A DNA stretch of 64,000 bases from Amblyomma americanum (GCF_052857255.1 NC_135500.1:160612689-160676688); one strand, 5' to 3'; numbered from the stretch's first letter, positions 44,740 to 58,439 are shown. Notes: generated from the letters alone by a model not told the origin. Program-made: numbers and translations.

Positions 44740-46650
44740 GGCGGAAAAGGAAAATGGGGAAGCGGGAGGGAAGACGAATCCTTGGTCACCGCTTATATTT
44801 CTCCTGCCACACGTACGCCGCTCGGGTGGTGCTGATTCACGGATGGTTTTTTATTGCTTGTCAAGACACAGCCGCTAGCAAATTCGCAGCCGAGCCGCGC
44901 TCGGGAGACCCCATCGCTGATTTTCCTTCCGCGGACGTGTCGCGAAGCTGAAGGAGAGGCCAAGACAAAGCGAGAAAATATTCCTGCATGCTGGAAAGTC
45001 CATGAAAAACGATGGAGCGAGGTTAACATTAAAGAGAGGCCGTGCCGAATTAGGCGTCTAATCTGTAAGGCGAGCAACTGTTCGAGCATTTAGGTTGCCC
45101 TTTCTGACTGGTGCCGTACACGCAACGCAGAAAGTCACTAACGTGAACGCGTGCGTGGAAGCCGAAACAGCACGTTCTTAGAAGATACTAGAGCACCTAT
45201 TTTAAGTGTGATTGGCTCCTACGCTTGAACGCATAGTAGAATTTCGGATGCAGATTGAGGATGCTCTGAGGAAATTTGAAAAATTCGCCATGAATTATTC
45301 GTTGAACCACGTCCAACGCTGGAAAGCGGCTACGAGGACGGCACCATAAGTTCAAGTTCCAAAAACCATACTTTAGGCACATTGTTGGTTGGAGCACTCC
45401 CGCTGCCACCACCGATTCTGTGGTATCAGGTACAGGGAAGGAGGGAATGAAGAGGTGCAGACGGCCGCTGAGGGTAGACTTTTGCACGGAGTTTGAAGAC
45501 CGGCGGGTTTTTCGTCTGCTTGTTTTGGTTGATCGCCACTTTTTTCAGCTTGAGCCAGCTTATGTACGCCTCGTTTCTTGTGCACTAGAGGCCGAAGAAA
45601 ACCAGACCTCCCAAAGGCGTACTGCCTTGACCAACTTACTCAACAAATACATTCCTATGGTGCTAGCCTGGACTGCCAATTACAGTTCCGCTTCCGTCGT
45701 AGTCACCCTCACGTTCACCGACTTCGGCCTTTTGCTTTAGTTGCCTGCTGTCCGCCGGTACAAAAAGAAGTTAAATTCGGTTCGTCTTCACACAGCAAAC
45801 CTTGCGACGTACAAACCCGATCAAAAGCAGTATTTCTAGCAGAAGGAACTAACATGCCCAGGCAACAGCTCAGGGTGGACTATTTCCATCAGCGTCTGTG
45901 GGAGAGAGAATTGAGAGAATTGTTGATGATGATAGTACTAGGTGCAGGGAAGACGAAACTGAAACTTCGGCCCACTGCAACATTAACTCCCGCTATAAAA
46001 AAGAAGGAATCTAAATTTAAAGTAACTGTGCTCATCAGAACCAGCACAGAACAGAAAAAAATAGGCCTAATAGAGGCGGGCCAAGACAGTGTGCGGCGAG
46101 CTTATGGAGAGTTTTTTACCAAGTTACATAAATCATAAGATAACGTGTTTATCTGCGTTACACGCTTCTAGACGCAGCATCGCTGTGCTAATTATGCCTC
46201 ATTGGGCAGCGCGCATTGCGCAAAACATGGGGTCGAGCCTATGTGCGTTACTATGCATGTTCAGGTTGGATGGTCGAGTAAGAGAACGAATGACTGTTTA
46301 GATCTTCTTCGTCAGGTGCACATGAGAGGAAGGCAAACGGTATGAAAATCCTATGGTTAATGAAGCGACGAATAATTAAAGTGATATCTCACCCTCTAGA
46401 CCCCAGGGGAAAAATCAACGGAACTCATATATCCCTGGAAAGCACTGATCATAAAATAAACTATGATCTAATGCGTACAGCTGCGAACAAAAGTGAATGG
46501 AGCAAGCAGTTGTCTTCGAACCTCAATGCGAAAGCATTACATGGCTCAATGTCAAGGTCATGTCTGCAAAATGTGTCCTCAAAGAGTGTAGACAAAATGC
46601 ATCGGCAAAATGTGTCCGCACTTTGACGTCACAATCTGAATGTGTGGTTG
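44740..46650. other. Stretch without recognisable genes
   Basis: The GC-richer part up to about 45060 may be flank or UTR of the neighbouring exon candidate. The longest ORF (45578-46138, 186 codons, plus) has a lysine-rich second half but no domain, and shorter ORFs overlap it. I would not call it a gene without transcript support. Confidence 0.4.
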
Positions 46651-46679
46651 TGTGGGAGTGTAATGCAATTTAGTAATAA

Positions 46680-47035
46680 ATTAATGAATAGTGTACAATG
46701 CTATGATGAAGATTCATGACGTCATGTTGTAAATTATTTAATGCTAATTAAGATAAAATTATGACAATTAACAAAATGAATTAACAAAAGTGAACTCAAA
46801 CGAGATTCAGGATGATATCAATAATAGAAGTGATGATGATGATACGTGATGTGATACCAAATTCATGTGACAAGATGACGCGAAAAATTTCGAATTCACA
46901 TGACAACATGATGACATCATATCGAAGTCATGCGACAAAATGACTTTTAGAAAATTCAGAAGTCACGTGAAACAGTGACGTCACAGCAAAGTCATGTGGC
47001 AAAATAATTACGCCATTGCAAAGCCACCTGAGTAG
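46680..47035. repeat. Degenerate GTCATGTGACAAAATGACG-type repeat
   Basis: Variants of (T)TCATGTGACAAGATGACG, AGTCATGCGACAAAATGAC, TCACATGACAACATGATGAC, AGTCACGTGAAACAGTGACG and AGTCATGTGGCAAAATAA follow one another at about 30- to 60-base intervals. The embedded TGACGTCA palindrome resembles a CRE site but is part of the repeat unit. Confidence 0.65.
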
Positions 47036-47039
47036 ATGA

Positions 47040-50000
47040 CCTGTGGAAAGGAATTGTGAGAACATAGGTACCTAAGCGGCAAAAAGGCGCATGGTCGTTG
47101 CAGCAGCACATGCTTTCGCATTTCTCTAGTGCGGGTAGCCGCAGTGTTCTCAAACATTTTTTTTTTTCCAGGCGTTGCCTAAATAAATTTTTTACCAACG
47201 GCCCGCGCATGCTGATGGTGGATTTTGGAGCTCTTTCTCTTGGACAAGCAATGTTTTTTTCAGTTCCAATAGGAAAGGCACAATGTACCTTAAAACAAAA
47301 TAGCGTACTTCGTTTACTGCTTTCAGCGCATGTACCGTGTTTTCTTTCCATGCTTGTACACCTGGCGCTATCAGTAAACAGACATTAATGTGCCCGTTTG
47401 GCGAGGTTGTGTTTCCGCTGTCGCCCAAGATGGTGACCAAATATTCTCGGTATTTTGGCAGTGTACTGAAGCCTCGCGACCTGCGGACCCTGCCGCTAGC
47501 CCAAGCCAGGCCGTCTGATGTAGCATTTGACTCGACACCTCCTCAAACGCCAGACCATTCTTAAAGCTTTTCAAATTGTCTGGCGGTGTCTAACGATTCC
47601 TGCAAAGATGGAAAAAAGGTACAGAGAAGAATTTGTAACCATTTCAGGGCAGCAACAACGCGTCCTCCACTATGACAATGATGGTTCAACACCATATTTG
47701 TGCCGCTCGCTGTGTGAATGTGCGTTTATTTTGAGATGATGGCTCTTAGACCTCAAAAGAATGCAATTTTTCGAGGAGTCTCTCTTTAGACATCCCGTGA
47801 CGATATTTAAATTTCAGAAAGAGATAAAATTTCTCTTGTAGGGCATCTTTCATAAAAATGTTTGCTTTGCTCCTTCGTTTTTGCTGCTAATTAATGTTTA
47901 AATATTCGCAGGCTAACTGTTACATGAGCAAGTTCCTTTTGCACATGCTTCTATTGGCTGCATTCGAGGTGAAAGTAAAGGCCGTTATCTCTTTCCAAGG
48001 CAGCCATAGTCGAAGCTCAGGCGAACGTGGTTTTTGTGTTGCAACGCGCGTCTTTCTTTCAATCGTTCCCCTCCTATCTCTCTTGGCTGCCTTGTGCCTG
48101 TACGCGGGAGTGATTGTGGCTGAGCAACAGCTAGTCGACGAGCCCGTGCACTTATTTCGCAGTCATTATCCCTTCTGTTTCTATTGGAACTGTGGCGAAA
48201 GGCGTAAAAAGCCTGAGAGCGAACGGGTGGGTGGAACCCATAATGGGGTGTAAAAGGCATGGATTCGAGTCTCACATAAATTTTGCCTTTCGTTGTGTGC
48301 TGTTTCCACGTGTAGTGGACGGGTGGAAAATCTTTAAAAAAATTTTTGCTTCGTATGGCCTTTATTTTAGGAGCATGGTCTACAACACGATAGACTGTAC
48401 TTGCACTGTGGAAAGCAAATAATTTCAGTGCAGGAATGTACTCGCGCGGGTTTCATGACATATAGAGATGCGCAGGATTAATGCAAACGTCCGTTTGCTT
48501 TAGAATTGCAGTCGTTCCACCAGAAAGGCGCCATGGATACTCATCCACTTCGCAAAAAGATAAGTATTTCTACATTCTGCCACAAAGAAGTACTTATTTG
48601 AGCAGGACACTTTAAAAGAAAGTGTAATAACTAAGGGAATAAAGTGTAAATTTTAGACACCAGAATCTTCAGCACTTGTTGAGTATACCAATATAATATA
48701 ATGTTTTGCACATAAATAACAACTTTGATTAGCATTCACTCTGCCGAAGGCGTACACCTTACAGAAGAACAAAACCGTTTCTTCAACTCTTCACAATCAT
48801 TATCATCGTCCTAAGTAATGAAGTTAAACAGTACAGAACCAAAACTTTCACTTCACAGCTATTCGAAAAGCACCATAAATGCAAGATCGAAGAATCAAAC
48901 CAGACGCAAGAATGAGACGCAGCCTTTGTTTGGAGCGGATGGGGCACGTATATAATGTCGCTGCAATAATGGCTCAAAAATTTAAAGTTGCCGGCAGAAA
49001 CAAAAGACAAAGAGGAGAAAGCAAGCGGAAAATGCTCTGCGCCAAGTGTTATGAGCGACTTAACCAACCACAGTTGCCTCTAGAACAAGTATGAATGGAA
49101 ACAATACGTAGGCCCAGTAAAGATGTTAGGCGTGTTCTGGAAACGCCTCGGGCTCGCTATAGCGGCCTTACCAGCGCTATCACCGAAAGCATGGCTACGA
49201 CACCCCGCAGTAAGAGAGGTGCAAAGAGTGTGGTATCTTGCCCCCATCCCCTATTCGGATTGTAAAACAAGCCAGAAACTGAGAAGCAAACCATTACGCT
49301 CCCCACAGGCACTGGTGTCGCCCACGCAAGTGGCGTAGCAATCACCGACAGTGGGTGCTCCGTGGAGAGCACGAATTTCCCGCGGATATTGCGGAAGAGC
49401 TTAATGTTCCTCGAGAAGGAATTGTGCCAAAACTTCCGTCGTTCCACTTTACAACCGACATCCATGACGAGAAAACTTGGCTTTCCATTTTTCCTCTTCT
49501 TCTGTGCCTTTTCCCGGGTTCTACACTCTTGTGGCTGGAGTAGCAGCCCCCTCTTGATAACGCAGCTGATGCTGAGACCATAATTTGAGCTTCAGCGTCG
49601 CGCAAGCGAAGTTAACGGTTTCTTCCAGGAAATCGAAAAACGGCAGGGATGCCCCGCCTGTCGCTAATTGAATTGGTAGCGTTTCGATGAGCAGCACCAG
49701 CCTTAATTGCGATGACCACCCGAGCCCTCTTCCTTCCTTGTCCTAACCTTTTTCCATTCAGCACGCAGTGGCAGGGAACGATTGCGGCTGGAGTCGGAGG
49801 GCTCTAGCTCGATATTGGAGCTGCGGCTGCCCCGTTCCTAGTAGAATGGATGCCACAGCAATTTCGCCGCCGCGTTGTTAAACGGCATATGCACCAAATG
49901 CCTGTGTGGTTGTAAAGTCTTGACGGCACACAGCGAAAATGGACGCTAAGTTAAGGCAATTTGAAGGTCTCCACGAGTATGATTTCCTGCAAGGAAGTTC

Positions 50001-53000
50001 TTCGCTGATTGATTTAATTCGCGAGGAAATGGAGCCCGGGGTGCGTCGCCACCACTTGGTGACCAAAGTTCGTTGAGAGGCGTACCTCTGCAGCAAAAAT
50101 TTCTGGTTGGAAAGACGGAGAGCAAACATACTTATGGCTATTCTTAGCGTAGCAATATTCAGAGCAAATTCGCACAAGAAATTTCTTCAACAGGGGATCA
50201 CGTCCCGAACATCTGCGAATTGGGGATGACGAGACCTTGCCAGTTGGAAGAGGATTTTCGTGTTTCTTGCGTGCTTTTATGTGTTTACGAAATAATTATG
50301 AAGCTAGAAATAGCAGCACCCAAAATATGAGCAATCACCGAAAATGAGGGCGCTTTTGTCGGCGCCCAATGTCTTGGGAAACGATTGCGCTCACCAACAG
50401 TATATTTGGAGCTGAAATTTAACAAAAAGTGGCTTATGGGCCAAAATCTACAGAGGCACGGGAAAAAAAGTGAAAGAACTGAAATAAAGGAGGGAAAGAG
50501 AAGGAATTACACAGGTGGCCAGTGTTAGAATTGAGTGGCGGGGTACTCTCATTGCGTACGTGGGCAAAGAAATTTGCCTATAATATACCTGCGTATATAT
50601 TTTCAGGGTTTTAATTAAATAGGCACGTGCACTACATTAAGATTTGAATTAGTTCAATATCAACGCACTCAATGTAAGGGAGTTCAGGAGGGGTGCACAA
50701 GCGTGGCTCATGCTTCGGCACTGTTAAGCATTCGACATTTAAAAGTCTGTGCTTTTTGGAGCATACGCAAGCGTTGTGTCGAAATTTAGTCAGGCTTCTC
50801 AGTTCCATTAGCTTCGTCCAACCATGCTGACACATGTGATGGACCTTATGCAACAAATACTACCTGCCATTACAGCCGCTACATTTATCGAGGAAGATGG
50901 TGAAGGAACAGATACTGACAGTGACGGAATGTCACCTGTTTTCATCTATAATCTAATTATAATTTTTGTCGAATTATATGTTTCTACGGGCCTGACGCTT
51001 TCCTTCTGCGAATGTTAATTGTCCGCTTTTACAAGGCAGTTACCAAAAAGACGAAAGGAATAGGGAAAAGATAAAATATTTACTGTTTTTTTTTTCAGAC
51101 GTTGCATTGTGGTATATAATTTGGGCAGTATAACTGTCCAGAGGATTATGGTCTCTGGCACCTTCCTAATTTGAGGCTTGCTCCCATCCTTTCAGGTACA
51201 TTTTTTTTTGGCTAAGCTAAGAGCCCATTTGGAAGTTGATGTCCACAAGCGGGGCGGTCTGACTAAATGTTCCGCTTAGGAATAAATCCGCTGGTTAATT
51301 TGCAACTTTATCGGGGAAGCAGATGAGCGTGCTAAAAAATCCGCTGTTTCAGTAATGACTACGTGCTCCTGCAATTAGCTCATTTGTAGTCTGCCTTTAT
51401 ACACTGCTCATTTTGTGGGAAGCAGTAACAGGCAGTGGAACCCTTGTCTTATTTCAGCGTGGTTGAATTATCAGGCTTGGGAGTCTCTGTGAGATATGTG
51501 AACTCTTGTTTCTGTGTCGAGCAGCCTTGGCCATGAAAATATCTCAATTTTCCTTTTGACTGACGTTATAATCAGGCCTTTGGCAACTATCCTTTACACT
51601 GAGAGCTCCCAAAAAGGCTGGCGAAATACAGGAATTTTGCAGGCAGTGGCGTCTGAAGTAACGGAAATTATTTCCCTTCACCGAGATATTCAAACGGGTG
51701 TGTGGGGGCTCTTTGTTGTGCCCCTCAACTGCCAGCGGTTTCGTGGGAGGGACGGTGACCGTCGAGGGAAGCTCTTCGGTTTGCATGCACAAAGACAGTG
51801 ACCCATGCGTTCTGACGAACCGCTGACAGCTGGCCTCACGGTAATGCCTGTCTCGCCAACGGCTGCCGTTTTCCGACAATTCGGCGCCTATTTATAGCTG
51901 CCTGTCAGCCGTATTCCTACGCACGCCATTGATGCGACGGAGCTCTTTCTATGTTCCCCCCCATGCCGTCCAGCGCGCCTCATGCCTCATCGTCCCATAC
52001 AACGCTCTTATTCGACTGTCGCGTATATCGCGCGCAGTCAATGTAGAATTCGTGTACAAATTTTGGACGCCTCTAAACAGATTGTGTGCGCGTCGAGTAG
52101 CTTAAGGAGACTCATTTAGCAGCGCAATTTCTATTGGGGCAAGAGCCTATAAGCGGTTGCGTAATTAACCCCACCAATTTTATGCACTAAAAATGGTCAA
52201 ATCTTTGCTGCTTTCAAAACCGTCTTTATCAATCAGCGGCAGCACGTTTATGCTGCCTACCAGCAAATTTTTCGAGTAAAATTTTTTTCCTGCATTTCCA
52301 GGATCTGCCGCGTCTAAATATCACTGCTGAAGACACAATGCACATATGCACATACAAATCCGCAATACAAACAAGTTCAGATGCATCAGTGAACATGATA
52401 AGCAAGATTCGAACGCGTGCGAAACGGTGTGCCGCCTGCACATTTAACACTGCACCAAAAATCGACATCCTAAACGAGGTTGTTAATAGGGCCGAACAAT
52501 GACACTAATGTGTTAAATGGCACGTTCCATGCGCAATGACTCATGTGATCCCATAGTGCCAATGACTTGTATTATACGGTCCGTCACGCTGCATCCATAG
52601 GGTATTTGATTATAAAAACATAGAGCATGACGCAGATAGCTTGCTTTTCCACTAGTTGGTGTGCAAATCGTCCCGTAGAGCTCAACTATATTCCACGAAC
52701 GATTTCGCCAATGCATGTGGAAGCGTAAATAAAATGAAAACTGGAATCATACCGATTGCATAATTCTCACTTGAGTAGCCATAAATACGCGGATCACAAT
52801 TTTTTATCCCAATCGGTCCCGCCGCGTTCCGCTTATACAGTGCGCGACACTTTGCACATATTCTATTGATGGCTGAGCGCGCTGCGATTGTCACTGGAAA
52901 TATAGTGCGCTCACATCAACAAAACTGAAAGAAAGTTCAATATTACGAGTACACGTGTCCTGCGGAGTCGTGGCGAACGAACGTTTTCGTGGACGTAATT

Positions 53001-54640
53001 AGCAGACCGTGTGCGTTTTGGAACTAAAATTTGATTGAGGCCTATATTGGAAAACTGACTGCTCTGACGCTAGGACTCGCACACTTTGCAATGCTTCTAG
53101 CGCATACGTAGGGACGCATTCAAGAACTTAAAATCAGTTCCAGCTTATGAGTTGGCCATTTTTTAAAATGATGGCCCAAAGCTCTTCTCTCTGCAGTCCT
53201 TTGATGCATGATGCAGGATCAGTAATGAGTATTGCTACTCAAGGTCACTACTTAAGCGTAGAGAAAGCATGAAGGAATCAATTCTACTCACAATGCATTA
53301 ATTGCTAACGTCTGACCCTTGAATAAACGTGTATAAAAATTGAAGAAACGTAATGTACCCCTCTGATGACTGCAGGTGCGACTGCTTATTTATTGTCTCG
53401 ACACGCGCTGATTGCAGCTTCAGCTCCACAAATATACGACAAAAGTTACGGCTGCATTACATGAGGGACTTATTCTTCCCTGTTGGATGACGGATAAATG
53501 CCCATTTCCAATATAGATCCGCATATCGCGACACTCACGGCTGGAGACTGCCATTTATGTGGAGAGAAGCCGCAGGTTTCTGGAAAAAAAATGTTATCTC
53601 CTTTCCGCCGTCAGACTCCCCGTTTTTACATGGCTTTTACTTTTTTTTAGTTCTATAACAAGTTCTTGTTGTGGGGCGGCGTCCGCGAGGCTACAAATGG
53701 GAGCCAGTAAACCAAGTAATCGGCAAACTCGCTTTCGCCCAATCTTGTTTCATTTTTCAGTTTCACCCATTCGGTTTTGTTGCCCTCCAGAAGAAGAGAC
53801 GATTGCAGTTTCACGGAGTGATAAGGAAAATGCACTCGCATTAGGCAGACAGCAGAGTCGAGGTGAGACATTTCTCGGCGACCCAGTTTCGAGAAAGTTT
53901 CGTAGCAGTCGGCGGCAATCTTCCATGGGTTAAATCAGCCTTTCCTTGCTATCTCCTTCTTCTCCCCCTCTGCCTTTTGGCAGGTCTGGTGCCTTCTCGA
54001 TAGCCACTTTCGTGTGCTGCGGGCAGAGCACAACACAACCTGTTTTCTCCTGAGCTTCTGCAAACAACGATAGACGCCGTCTGCTTAGAAAATGAGTGCT
54101 AGAAGTGTACGCACCGTATCGCAGAAAATGTGCTCGCCAGTAGGAACAGTTCAAAGTCTTCCCAAGAACGGCCGCCTTACAATGACTTCAAGGTGGCCAG
54201 CGCTTGCAATGCCCGCGTATCGCAATAGTCGGCTACTGCGCCCAGAGACGTCGGAATCGGCTCTAGCTTCACTACTTCTGAGGCGCCTTTAGATGCCTGC
54301 AGAGGTTCTTAAAGATAACCCTAATCAATTTATTTTTGCACCATTGCAGTCGCTCTAAATTTTCTTGTTTTTTTTGTAATCATTATCAGCTTCGAGTCAT
54401 AGAAAATCATCTAATGCCAAAATATTCTTTCAGCAAAACTCAGCAAAGATCCTTTACTGCCAAATAAATGCATCGAAAATTATATAACATATTATGAAGA
54501 GAAGATAATTATGTTATATGTACACGTAAGAGACAAGCGCTTTGCAGTGCACTGAACGGCTTCGGTCCTGTAACCGGGCAGGGAATATCGGTCTCCAACG
54601 GTAACTACAGGTCAGGCAGTGTTCTGCTCCTCTTAGAACG
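47040..54640. other. Long non-coding stretch, nothing recognised
   Basis: Only short ORFs, many overlapping on both strands. A 72-base segment at 53788-53860 is bounded by CTCCAG and GAG|GTGAGA, so it could be a small exon (frame EETIAVSRSDKENALALG), but this is weak. A poly-T run occurs near 47157. Confidence 0.4.
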
Positions 54641-54652
54641 CCATGCTTTATT

Positions 54653-54663
54653 CAAAGGCTGGT
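54653..54663. repeat. Target-site duplication, left copy (CAAAGGCTGGT)
   Basis: Repeated exactly at 54788-54798 on the other side of the truncated SINE. Confidence 0.88.
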
Positions 54664-54787
54664 TTCCGTGTACTGTTTCAGTGCACGTTAAAGAACCCTA
54701 GGTGGTCGAAATTTCCGGAGCCCTTCACTACGGCGTCTCTCATAGCCTGAGTCGCTTTGGGATGTTAAACCCCCATAAACCATAAAC
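54664..54787 (+). mobile_element. 5'-truncated SINE of the second family with 11-bp TSD
   Basis: The head is missing. The core (CAGTGCACGTTAAAGAACCC, GGTGGTCGAAATTTCCGGAG) and the tail (CATAGCCTGAGTCGCTTTGG, GATGTTAAACCCCCATAAAC) are well preserved and lie closest to the form I would expect for this family. Perfect CAAAGGCTGGT repeats flank it, so truncation happened during insertion and not by later deletion. Confidence 0.9.
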
Positions 54788-54799
54788 CAAAGGCTGGTA

Positions 54800-57680
54800 C
54801 AGTTCTTAGAGCAGTTGGACCCGTCTACATATAGTGAAATTTTATTTCGTACTCCCCCCCCCCCCCTACTCATTCTCATTTCTTAATTACATTCCCCTGT
54901 TCTATTCGCGCACTCTAAGGCACATCACCTCGTCTTCATTTTTTTTTTCAGCTGGCCCCAAATCCTTTCTTCTCCTTTTCCAAATGTTGGCCAAATGTTT
55001 ATACCCGAAATGTGGGAATAATTTATTTGTCAATTTTTAGCCATTACATACTTCTTATTAGCAACACAAGGATCAGAACAATACTTTCGTACAAAATTAA
55101 AATTGCCCTTAAAACGATTTGGAATTACCTAATGAATACCTCGAACTGAAATAGCTCTATTTCAAATGTGGCTAGCAATTACATAAAGGCTATACACTGT
55201 GAAGCCTGGACGCCTATGTTTTCTTCATTTACTGGTAAAAAAAATTTGCAGCGAGAACTAAACGATGCTTTTAAAACCAATGAGGAACGAACCATCTCGC
55301 TACAAACTCCTTGGGATATACTATGGCTTGATTTTTTTTTTCGGCACACTTGCGGAATATGTTTTTCGCAAAGCACCTGCCTACGAAAAGGCGGAGCTTT
55401 TTAACGCGGACACGAGGAGGAGGCCACGACAGATCACTTTTGCCTGTCAGACCACCGTGAATAACTGATAAGCCAAAAAACGAGCTACCAGCAACCGGAA
55501 GTTTCGCCAGTATGACAGTGATGCCGTAGCCACGCCGGTAATCGAATCGGCCTGGCCGGGTATCAGTGCTACAAATTGCTTGCGGAGCCCGGCTCGCATA
55601 AGGGAGGAACGCAGTGGTGCTTGCAGCTGAGTGGGTGGGCGGCAACATTGGTCGCCCGATGCCTGCTACCTGCCACTATATCTCACAGTTCCGGCTCCGT
55701 TCCTCACATCATGCCCTTTATGCAGATGTCAGTCGACACAGGAGGAACAACGCCTTGTCGCCCCCTCTCCACTTCGCCCTTCCTTTGTGCGCTTCTCTCT
55801 CTATCATCTCTGAAGAAATGCACGCATGTTTATGTTTGTGCACTAATACATTTGTCTTGTATCAGGATGCATGTCGCCTTTATACGCAGGATATGATTAT
55901 TGTACTTACAAGAGAAATAGGCGCTACTTGTGGCGACTGCGAGGCTGAAGGTCTATGCATGGTTTGCGGGCGACGTGATACTGGCACAAGAAGCGCTTTT
56001 TATGACTTTCTCTTACCTCTGCCTAGGCGACAACCTGTAGGACAGTATTTGTTGGCTTCCATGACGCCAGCATACCTCAATAATGAGGAATTGCCAGGAG
56101 GACGCCAGATATTTGTGCAAATTTTTCTTTTCTTTCTTGCTAGCGTTGTAACCTTCTTTAGCTGAGTGTGCTCTCAGGCTCATAGCTAATCAACTTCGCA
56201 CGCATGTAAACGCATCAAGCGCACATCTCATGGATGTGCATCATTATAGCCTAATTATTGGCATTTTGTGACGTTCATATCATAAACGCTTGCAAGAATT
56301 CGTTATTACAATGACCACAGCGTCCGGGGAGAGCCCATTTCCTTTTATTTAACTGCTCGTGAAAAGCAAAAAAGGCCAGCTTTGCAACAGGACGTGGAAA
56401 ATAACCCGCATGGGTAGCACATTTATGCTACACATTCTAGAATTTATGTTTCTGTGCGTACACACGCTTTCTGAGGGTAGAGACTTACACAAATGTTCTC
56501 GAGCCACTGACGATATAAAGACGCAGGCGGTAATGTAAGCTATCGGCTTCCCTGCGCAGTCCGTGTTCCATCATTCAAGCTTCGACTGAGCGAGTTCCAC
56601 TCGGCCAGATGAAGTTATCGCGTCAGTCCAGGTTTATTCAAAGCTAAACCACAGCCTTTTTTGTATTTATAAAAGATGCGACATGCTGTTGCTGCCACTC
56701 CGTGCACAAAACACTATTCGCCGGATATTTATAGCTACTGTCATTCAAGCAATTACTGTTCTTCGTTATGGGCGATACATCACAATCTAGACTTTCTCCT
56801 CTTACTGGACTCACTGACGTTGTTTACTGCGTTTTACATTCTTTTTTCTCCTTAATAAACGCACTTGTTGCACATGCAGCATCTTCATGCCATGGCCGGG
56901 ACGGAGGAAACGCGAAGGAAACCAGCAATGAAAAACACAATGGCTTACCTGGAGTCTCTACACTGACATCAATGTAAAAACGCTCAAACTGAAAGGAGAT
57001 AATTCAATCTCGACACACGCCCGTTGCATGCATCACATTCTGAAACATATAAAATCAAAATTACCTTAAACACTTTTAGTGAGAGCATGGTTTTCGCAGC
57101 AGGGTGTTATCGCGCAGGCGCGTTATCGCAACTTTTTGGTGATAGCGTTCTTGTTTACTTCATTTCAAATCACAGAATGTTAGGAGTGTGATTAATTCGA
57201 ACGTCTAAATCATCTTAAAATGTGCAATGAGGTGACGAAGTTCTGATGCTTTGAAACGCTTGCTCTCTCTTGCGCTCAAGAATGCTAGCTCGTGAAGCGG
57301 TGCGGCTCTGGACCAAACGCGCCTGCACGCTTCTGCCGAATGCAGTATTACCGTGTTGTTGTAACTGTAAACTAAGATGTTTCCTCTAATAGTGTGCTTC
57401 ACAAAGCACCTCGCTCTACGTTTTGGAAACAGTGCGATGTTTTTTAGTGCGGAGCATTTCGTAGCTGCCTTAATCTCATTTCTCGACGCATTCGTATCTA
57501 TTGCGCGCCCACGTGCGCAGAGCGTACAACTAGTGGGAGCGCCAGCGCACGCTTGCCAAAGAAAAGAGAGGGTATGGAGCCAAAACACCGCATCGCCGTC
57601 AAAAAAACGAGAAACGAGAGATGGGGTCTCACATGCGAGCACTACCCACAAAATAGGAGCTCCACGAAAGGCAAATTCGA
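54800..57680. other. Stretch without recognisable genes
   Basis: Contains a C-run at 54855-54866. The 183-codon ORF at 55614-56165 has several cysteines (CGDCEAEGLCMVCGRRD) in a CX2CX5CX2C spacing. I do not recognise it as a known domain, and overlapping ORFs in two other frames argue for chance. Confidence 0.4.
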
Positions 57681-57689
57681 TGTGCCGCT

Positions 57690-58430
57690 ACCAAATGCCC
57701 CCGATTCACAGCGAATTAAACGATGAATCTTCAACAAATGTGTGCGGCCACAGGACAACGAGACGCCTGCGAAAAGACCCCAAAATTCAAGGCGAGGCTT
57801 GTAAACACACTTTCATCTCATCCTGTAACATCCAGTCACTCAAAGTGCACACCCATTGTACAGAGCATATCTAGAACTACAAAAAAGTGGCTTACTCGCT
57901 ATGTCTGAAGCGCAGAATAATCAACCAATTCTATTTAATGATTTCGAATTTGTCGCGTGCAAGAAAAGGTCTCGTGATTCCCGTGCGGGAGTTGCAATTT
58001 ACATCAATAGTGACATCGACTATTACAAATGAAATCCCATTCCCCATTAAGATACACCCAGAAAGGATAACACCTGTAGAGTAGGTGACATGTGCTTCGT
58101 GAAGATGAAGTACGATGGCAACGATGAGGTTCTTAAGGCAGTGTAACAACCACGTTACGCAGAACGTTGGTGCTGAAATGCCCTTCACCGACCACTCAAA
58201 GGACAGTGCTCATAAAAGGGGATTTCACATTGCCGTTTCCTAAGCAGAAAGACAGTGGTTCATAAAATAACCCAGGAGGGCCTGTATTGGGAATATAAGC
58301 ACTATAAACTTGGCATCAACAATAAGTCATGACAGCGAAAATGGACGCGTATTCAATAGGGGAGTCCACTTAAGAGCTACCAAACACATCTCCTACTTCA
58401 GTATTCACAGTTTGTTGCTCATGATATAAA
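57690..58430 (+). pseudogene. LINE endonuclease (APE-type) remnant without RT
   Basis: The frame at about 57800-57840 has CNIQSLKVH, the start of an endonuclease domain (NxQSL). The next piece has NDFEFVACKKRSRDSRAG then VAIYINSDIDYYK (57934-58029), the AGGVAIY block. RVGDMCFVKMKYDG follows at about 58078-58120, and LIKGDFTLPFPK at about 58209-58244 holds the GDF catalytic block with the following Asn lost. VFNRGV and HISYFSIHSLLL (58349-58420) match the end of the domain (the S-D-H motif has become S-I-H). The pieces lie in different frames. The sequence then becomes A/T-rich (AATAAATGTTAATTG) and no RT is seen. Confidence 0.65.
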
Positions 58431-58439
58431 ATAAATGTT

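Noticed and set aside
45578..46138. 186-codon ORF
   Set aside because: The composition changes along the frame and overlaps other ORFs. No domain or gene signals support it.
48181..48290. tRNA-like segment with GGATTCGAGTCTC
   Set aside because: The B-box resemblance is partial, there is no convincing A box at the right distance and no cloverleaf, so I do not call a tRNA or SINE.
52229..52468. Minus-strand ORF with an FTDAS motif like RNase H
   Set aside because: Only the one short motif fits. No second Asp, Glu or His block is present in the expected order in any nearby frame.
53788..53860. 72-base mini-exon bounded by CTCCAG and GAGGTGAGA
   Set aside because: The splice-like signals are good but the encoded peptide is short and unrecognised, and such pairs occur often by chance in this much sequence.
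55614..56165. 183-codon ORF with CGDCEAEGLCMVC
   Set aside because: The cysteine spacing suggests a zinc site, but other frames are equally open nearby, there is no codon bias and no known domain is recognised.
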